Shown: positions 4,959 to 8,283 of the stretch, one piece after another
Numbering within the stretch: the first letter of the stretch is position 1
Layout of the letters: each line of letters opens with the position of its first letter
Assembly: GCA_946479255.1 (NCBI GenBank)
Contig: CAMLFK010000227.1
Location: 1-8,283 of the forward strand
From: an uncultured Oxalobacteraceae bacterium
GTDB taxonomy: Bacteria; Pseudomonadota; Gammaproteobacteria; Burkholderiales; Burkholderiaceae
Reading direction: 5' to 3'
Length of the DNA: 8,283 nucleotides
Position numbers and translations under genes: made by a program
Notes under the pieces: generated by a model
What the model was told of the DNA's origin: nothing
The model's database searches: none
What the model saw: the letters and a program-made list of their open reading frames with translations, nothing else

Positions 4959-6068
4959 ATGAAGTTTATCGACGAAGCAAAAATCGAGGTCATCGGCGGT
5001 GATGGCGGCAATGGCTGTGCCTCCTTCTGCCGTGAGAAATTCCGGCCCTTCGGCGGCCCCGATGGCGGCGACGGCGGCAAGGGCGGCTCGATCTGGGCCG
5101 TGGCGGACCGTAACATCAATACTTTGGTGGATTTCCGCTACTCCAAGATGCACAAGGGTAGAGATGGCGAGCCGGGCCGCGGTGCCGATTGCTACGGCAA
5201 GGGCGCGGACGACATCTACCTGCGCATGCCGGTCGGCACGCTCATCGTCGATAACAATAACGGCGAGATCATCGCCGACCTGACCGAACACGGCCAGACC
5301 GAACTGCTGGCCAAGGGCGGCGAGGGCGGCTGGGGCAACATCCACTTCAAGTCGTCCACCAACCGCGCCCCGCGTCAAAAGACCGAGGGTAAGGAAGGCG
5401 AACGCCGCGAACTGCGCCTCGAACTGAAGGTCCTGGCCGACGTCGGCCTGCTGGGCATGCCCAACGCCGGCAAGTCGACCTTCATCACGGCCGTCTCCAA
5501 CGCCAAGCCGAAGATCGCCGACTACCCGTTCACCACTTTGCACCCGAACCTGGGCGTGGTGCGCGTGTCGCACGAGAAGAGCTTCGTCATCGCCGACATT
5601 CCCGGGCTGATCGAAGGCGCGTCGGAAGGCGCGGGCCTGGGCCACCAGTTCCTGCGCCACCTGCAGCGCACCGGCCTCCTGCTGCACATCGTCGACCTGG
5701 CCCCGTTCGAGACCAACGTCGATCCGGTCAAGGAAGCCAAGGCCCTGGTCAAGGAGCTGGAAAAGTACGACGAGTCGCTGGTCGACAAGCCGCGCTGGCT
5801 GGTGCTCAACAAGCTCGACGTGGTGCCCGAAGAAGAGCGCAAGAAGCGCGTCAAGGATTTTGTCAAGCGCATGGGCTTCAAAGGCCCGGTGTTCGAGATC
5901 TCCGCGCTGTCGCACGAAGGCTGCCAGGAACTGGTCAACGCCATCTACCTGCACCTTGAAGCCAAGCGCAATACCGAGCATCGCGCCGAAGAGACGCAGA
6001 TGACCGAAGAGGCACGCGGCATCGCGTCGATCGACCCGGACGATCCGCGCTTTAAGATCATCGATTAA
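4959..6068 (+). CDS. obgE: Obg-family GTPase (CgtA)
   Basis: The 369-residue GTPase associates with the large ribosomal subunit and acts in its late assembly and in stress responses. Residues 1-159 form the glycine-rich Obg fold ([31 protein letters not shown] repeats). The G domain has G1 GMPNAGKS (166-173), switch I FTTLHPN (191-197), G3 DIPG (213-216), G4 NKLD (284-287) and G5 SAL (315-317). An acidic tail ends in [11 protein letters not shown], as in proteobacterial homologues. All nucleotide-binding motifs are intact. ATG 4959 gives the family start MKFIDEA. Its ribosome binding site is modest: AAGG, 11 nt upstream. Placement behind rplU-rpmA links it with ribosome production. The terminator in between suggests expression below the ribosomal proteins. 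Confidence 0.98.
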   Translation: MKFIDEAKIEVIGGDGGNGCASFCREKFRPFGGPDGGDGGKGGSIWAVADRNINTLVDFRYSKMHKGRDGEPGRGADCYGKGADDIYLRMPVGTLIVDNNNGEIIADLTEHGQTELLAKGGEGGWGNIHFKSSTNRAPRQKTEGKEGERRELRLELKVLADVGLLGMPNAGKSTFITAVSNAKPKIADYPFTTLHPNLGVVRVSHEKSFVIADIPGLIEGASEGAGLGHQFLRHLQRTGLLLHIVDLAPFETNVDPVKEAKALVKELEKYDESLVDKPRWLVLNKLDVVPEEERKKRVKDFVKRMGFKGPVFEISALSHEGCQELVNAIYLHLEAKRNTEHRAEETQMTEEARGIASIDPDDPRFKIID

Positions 6069-6070
6069 AA

Positions 6071-6478
6071 TTGGCGGTCTCCCTGTTCCGCGGGGCGCTG
6101 CGCCAGCAGCTGCTGCGCCTGGTCGCCCTTGCCTCGTCGCTGGCCGCATTCACGGCCATGCTGGACCCGGAGTGGGTGGCGCTGAACATGGGAGTCTTTC
6201 TCGTCGGCGTGAACGGCTACAGCCAGTTCTACGCCACGTTTGTCGGCGTCAGGTTCGCTACCGCGGCCCTGGCGCTGTTCGCATCCTGGCACGGCGACCA
6301 GCCGCTCCTCGGCGATATCACAGCCCTGTTTGTCCTGGCGCAGCCGGCCGGCCGCTTGACCGCGGCCTTCGTGATCGGTCTGCCCACCGGATTGTTATTA
6401 GCCGTTTGCGGGATCGAACTGGCTTGCGGCCTCTTGCTGCTTGCGCTGCGCCCGCGTAGACCAGAGCCGCATCGATGA
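6071..6478 (+). CDS. Small integral membrane protein, DUF4345-like
   Basis: The predicted 135-residue inner-membrane protein has about four hydrophobic segments (roughly 12-30, 50-72, 83-103 and 106-126) and a basic, proline-rich end (RPRRPEPHR). [21 protein letters not shown] near 49-69 and [15 protein letters not shown] near 93-107, followed by a GIEL helix, resemble DUF4345, a family of unknown function. This is recognition by eye only. The likely start is TTG at 6071, 2 nt after the obgE stop. The next ATG (codon 30) would remove the first membrane segment. No Shine-Dalgarno sequence is seen. The gene ends in an ATGA overlap with proB. Translation is therefore probably coupled on both sides. 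Nothing links its function to proline synthesis. Confidence 0.7.
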   Translation: MAVSLFRGALRQQLLRLVALASSLAAFTAMLDPEWVALNMGVFLVGVNGYSQFYATFVGVRFATAALALFASWHGDQPLLGDITALFVLAQPAGRLTAAFVIGLPTGLLLAVCGIELACGLLLLALRPRRPEPHR

Positions 6479-7593
6479 AATCAGTCATACAAACCGCTAC
6501 CCGCATCATTATCAAGGTCGGCTCCTCGCTTGTGACCAACGATGGGCGTGGACTCGATCACGCCGCCATCGCCCGCTGGGCCTCGCAGATTGCCGGCCTG
6601 CGTGCCCTCGGCAAGCAGGTCGTGCTGGTGAGCTCAGGCGCCATTGCCGAAGGCATGCTGCGTCTCGGTTTCGAGAAACGTCCAACCGATATCCATGAAC
6701 TGCAGGCCTGCGCCGCGGTCGGTCAGATGGGCCTGGCCCAGATCTACGAATCGAGCTTCCGCGCGCACGGCATCGGCACCGCCCAGGTCCTGCTGACGCA
6801 CGCCGACCTGGCCGACCGCGAACGCTACCTCAATGCCCGCTCGACGCTCACCACCTTGCTGCGCATGGGCGTGGTCCCGATCATCAACGAGAACGACACC
6901 GTCGTCACCGATGAAATCAAGTTCGGCGACAACGACACCCTGGGCGCGCTGGTCGCCAACCTGATCGAAGCCGATGCGCTCATCATCCTCACCGACCAGC
7001 ATGGCCTGTTTTCCGCCGACCCGCGCAAGGACCCGAACGCCGTCCTGATCGCCAACGGCACCGCCGGCGACCCGGCGCTCGAAGCCATGGCCGGCGGCGC
7101 CGGCAGCAGCCTTGGACGCGGCGGCATGCTGACCAAGATCCTGGCCGCCAAGCGCGCAGCCGGATCTGGCGCACACACCATCATCGCCTGGGGCCGCGAC
7201 AGCGATGTGCTGACCCGCCTGGCCCAGGGCGAAGCGATCGGCACCCAGCTGAGCGCCCAGACCGGCCACCTTACCGCCCGCAAGCAGTGGATGGCCGACC
7301 ACTTGCACACCGCCGGCAAGGTGGTGCTCGACGCGGGGGCGGTGCAGAAGCTGTCCAAGGAAGGTAAATCGCTGCTGCCGATCGGCGTGACCGAGGTGCG
7401 CGGCGAATTCGGCCGCGGCGCGGTGATCACCTGCCTGACGGAAGACGGCGTTGCCGTAGCGCGCGGCATCAGCAACTACACCAGCTCGGAAACGCGCCGC
7501 ATCATGCGCAAGCCCTCGTCGGAAATCGAGGCGGTACTGGGCTTCCTGGAAGGCCCTGAACTGATCCATCGCGACAACCTGGTCCTGCTCTGA
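6475..7593 (+). CDS. proB: Glutamate 5-kinase
   Basis: This enzyme phosphorylates L-glutamate with ATP to gamma-glutamyl phosphate, the committed step of proline synthesis. The 372-residue protein has an amino-acid kinase domain (about 8-260) and a C-terminal PUA domain (about 281-360). Visible motifs are KVGSSLV (14-20), SSGAIAEG (53-60), NENDTV (138-143), GDND (151-154), [12 protein letters not shown] (173-184) and GGMLTK (216-221). Lys14, Ser54, Asp141, Asn153 and Lys221 match E. coli Lys10, Ser50, Asp137, Asn149 and Lys217. Asp111 and Glu147 match E. coli Asp107 and Glu143, positions tied to proline feedback inhibition, so that control is probably kept. The start overlaps the preceding membrane gene by 4 nt with no strong ribosome binding site. 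No proA is present in the window. Confidence 0.98.
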   Translation: MKSVIQTATRIIIKVGSSLVTNDGRGLDHAAIARWASQIAGLRALGKQVVLVSSGAIAEGMLRLGFEKRPTDIHELQACAAVGQMGLAQIYESSFRAHGIGTAQVLLTHADLADRERYLNARSTLTTLLRMGVVPIINENDTVVTDEIKFGDNDTLGALVANLIEADALIILTDQHGLFSADPRKDPNAVLIANGTAGDPALEAMAGGAGSSLGRGGMLTKILAAKRAAGSGAHTIIAWGRDSDVLTRLAQGEAIGTQLSAQTGHLTARKQWMADHLHTAGKVVLDAGAVQKLSKEGKSLLPIGVTEVRGEFGRGAVITCLTEDGVAVARGISNYTSSETRRIMRKPSSEIEAVLGFLEGPELIHRDNLVLL

Positions 7594-8283
7594 TGATCGA
7601 ATCGTTCAAGCGCCTGTTTGGCCGCAAGCGGCCGGATGCGCCTTCAGTACCTGTCGGCGAGACGGTGCTGGTCAACGCCTACTGTACGCGCCTGGTGATT
7701 CCGCAGCCGACGTTTGCGCACATCCTGCATGCGCACAGCGACCTGGCCGATCCCGACCTGTTCGAGCATCTGAACGCTTTCTGTGACTATGTGTTTGGCC
7801 GCGGCGACGGCAAGATGTCGGTCGATAAGTACCACGTGATCCTGCACCTGCAGCGCGTGCAGCATCACCTGAGCATCAGCGTCGGCATCGACGACACGGC
7901 GGCCTTGTACGCGTGGGCACGCGAGGCCAATGCGCTGCTGTCCGTCGAAGATGGCCATGTGCGCGATCCGGACGGGCTGATTCTGGTGCATGCCGAGGAT
8001 GGCAAGGCCGAGCCGCACGCGCAACTGCCGCATCCGCCGCAGGCATGGGCGCGCAAGGCCGCGACCGAAGCCTTGCTGGCCGCGCGCGGCATTACCGTAC
8101 CGGCTACCTTGCCGCCACTGATCTGCGAAGAAGAGCTGGCCCTGCGCGGGCAGGGCGAGATCGTCGGACGTGCGCGCGCGCTGCTGCTGGTGGCTCTGCG
8201 CGCGGAATCGGTGGCGTCGAGCGAGGCGATGAGCGTTGACGATTTGCTGGTCAAGATGCCGCTGGCCGACGATCATCTGTCGC
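7593..8283 (+). CDS. DUF4272-like protein, 3' end outside the window
   Basis: The frame opens with ATG at 7593, sharing its A with the proB TGA (TGATG), and stays open for 230 codons to the window edge. The product begins [15 protein letters not shown] and has no signal peptide or membrane segment. Residues about 25-140 form a mixed domain (VNAYCTRLVIPQPTF, DKYHVILHLQRVQHHLSISVG). From about 150, ARKAATEALLAARGITVPATLPPLICEEELALRGQGEIVGRARALLLVALRAES resembles the start of DUF4272, where a helical repeat with IxVP-LPP-EEE-LR-EIxxRAxALL is typical. Function is unknown. The touching stop and start suggest coupling to proB. The call rests on motif memory, and the rest of the domain is not visible. 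Confidence 0.8.
   Translation, partial: MIESFKRLFGRKRPDAPSVPVGETVLVNAYCTRLVIPQPTFAHILHAHSDLADPDLFEHLNAFCDYVFGRGDGKMSVDKYHVILHLQRVQHHLSISVGIDDTAALYAWAREANALLSVEDGHVRDPDGLILVHAEDGKAEPHAQLPHPPQAWARKAATEALLAARGITVPATLPPLICEEELALRGQGEIVGRARALLLVALRAESVASSEAMSVDDLLVKMPLADDHLS

Noticed and set aside
4626..6149. 507-codon minus-strand open frame opposite rpmA and obgE
   Set aside because: The other strand encodes two unmistakable conserved proteins. GC-rich codon bias keeps this antisense frame free of stops, and its translation shows no domain-like pattern.
6634..7569. Long minus-strand frame opposite proB
   Set aside because: It is antisense to an intact glutamate 5-kinase and has the low-complexity composition of a shadow frame.

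Overview
The window looks like ordinary, GC-rich core chromosome of a betaproteobacterium. The best fit is Burkholderiales, probably Oxalobacteraceae (Massilia/Duganella/Janthinobacterium type). This is inferred from recalled gene order and protein character: a divergent ispB / rplU-rpmA-obgE block with tRNA-Pro behind ispB and proB downstream of obgE. No database was searched. There is no insertion sequence, integrase, phage gene or CRISPR array, and I did not find a clear new multi-gene system.

Left part, minus strand (1-2105). A gamma-class carbonic anhydrase-like gene is followed by a YheO/DauR-type regulator, and the two share an ATGA stop/start. A further gene may begin at a TTG overlapping the regulator stop, but only seven codons are visible. 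Upstream lies a separate gene for a small secreted outer-membrane beta-barrel protein. Its stop codon is followed at once by two overlapping hairpins.

Middle, minus strand (2355-4010). A short DUF2199-like zinc-ribbon protein, a strong hairpin terminator, tRNA-Pro(CGG) with an encoded CCA, and ispB (octaprenyl diphosphate synthase for ubiquinone side chains) follow one another. ispB probably starts at TTG, 25 nt below a perfect TATAAT.

Right part, plus strand (4134-8283). A near-consensus sigma70 promoter drives rplU (L21) and rpmA (L27). A hairpin-rich 105-nt spacer with a strong intrinsic terminator precedes obgE, the ribosome-assembly GTPase. Then come a small membrane protein, proB (glutamate 5-kinase, the first step of proline synthesis) and a DUF4272 protein cut by the window edge. 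From obgE to the last gene, stops and starts touch or overlap, so this part is probably one translationally coupled transcript.

The observations most worth a second look are regulatory: the attenuator-like set of competing hairpins between rpmA and obgE, the perfect 14-bp palindrome over the rplU -35 box, and the interlocking hairpins behind the outer-membrane gene. The DUF2199-like protein also has a C-terminal half unlike the form of the family I know.
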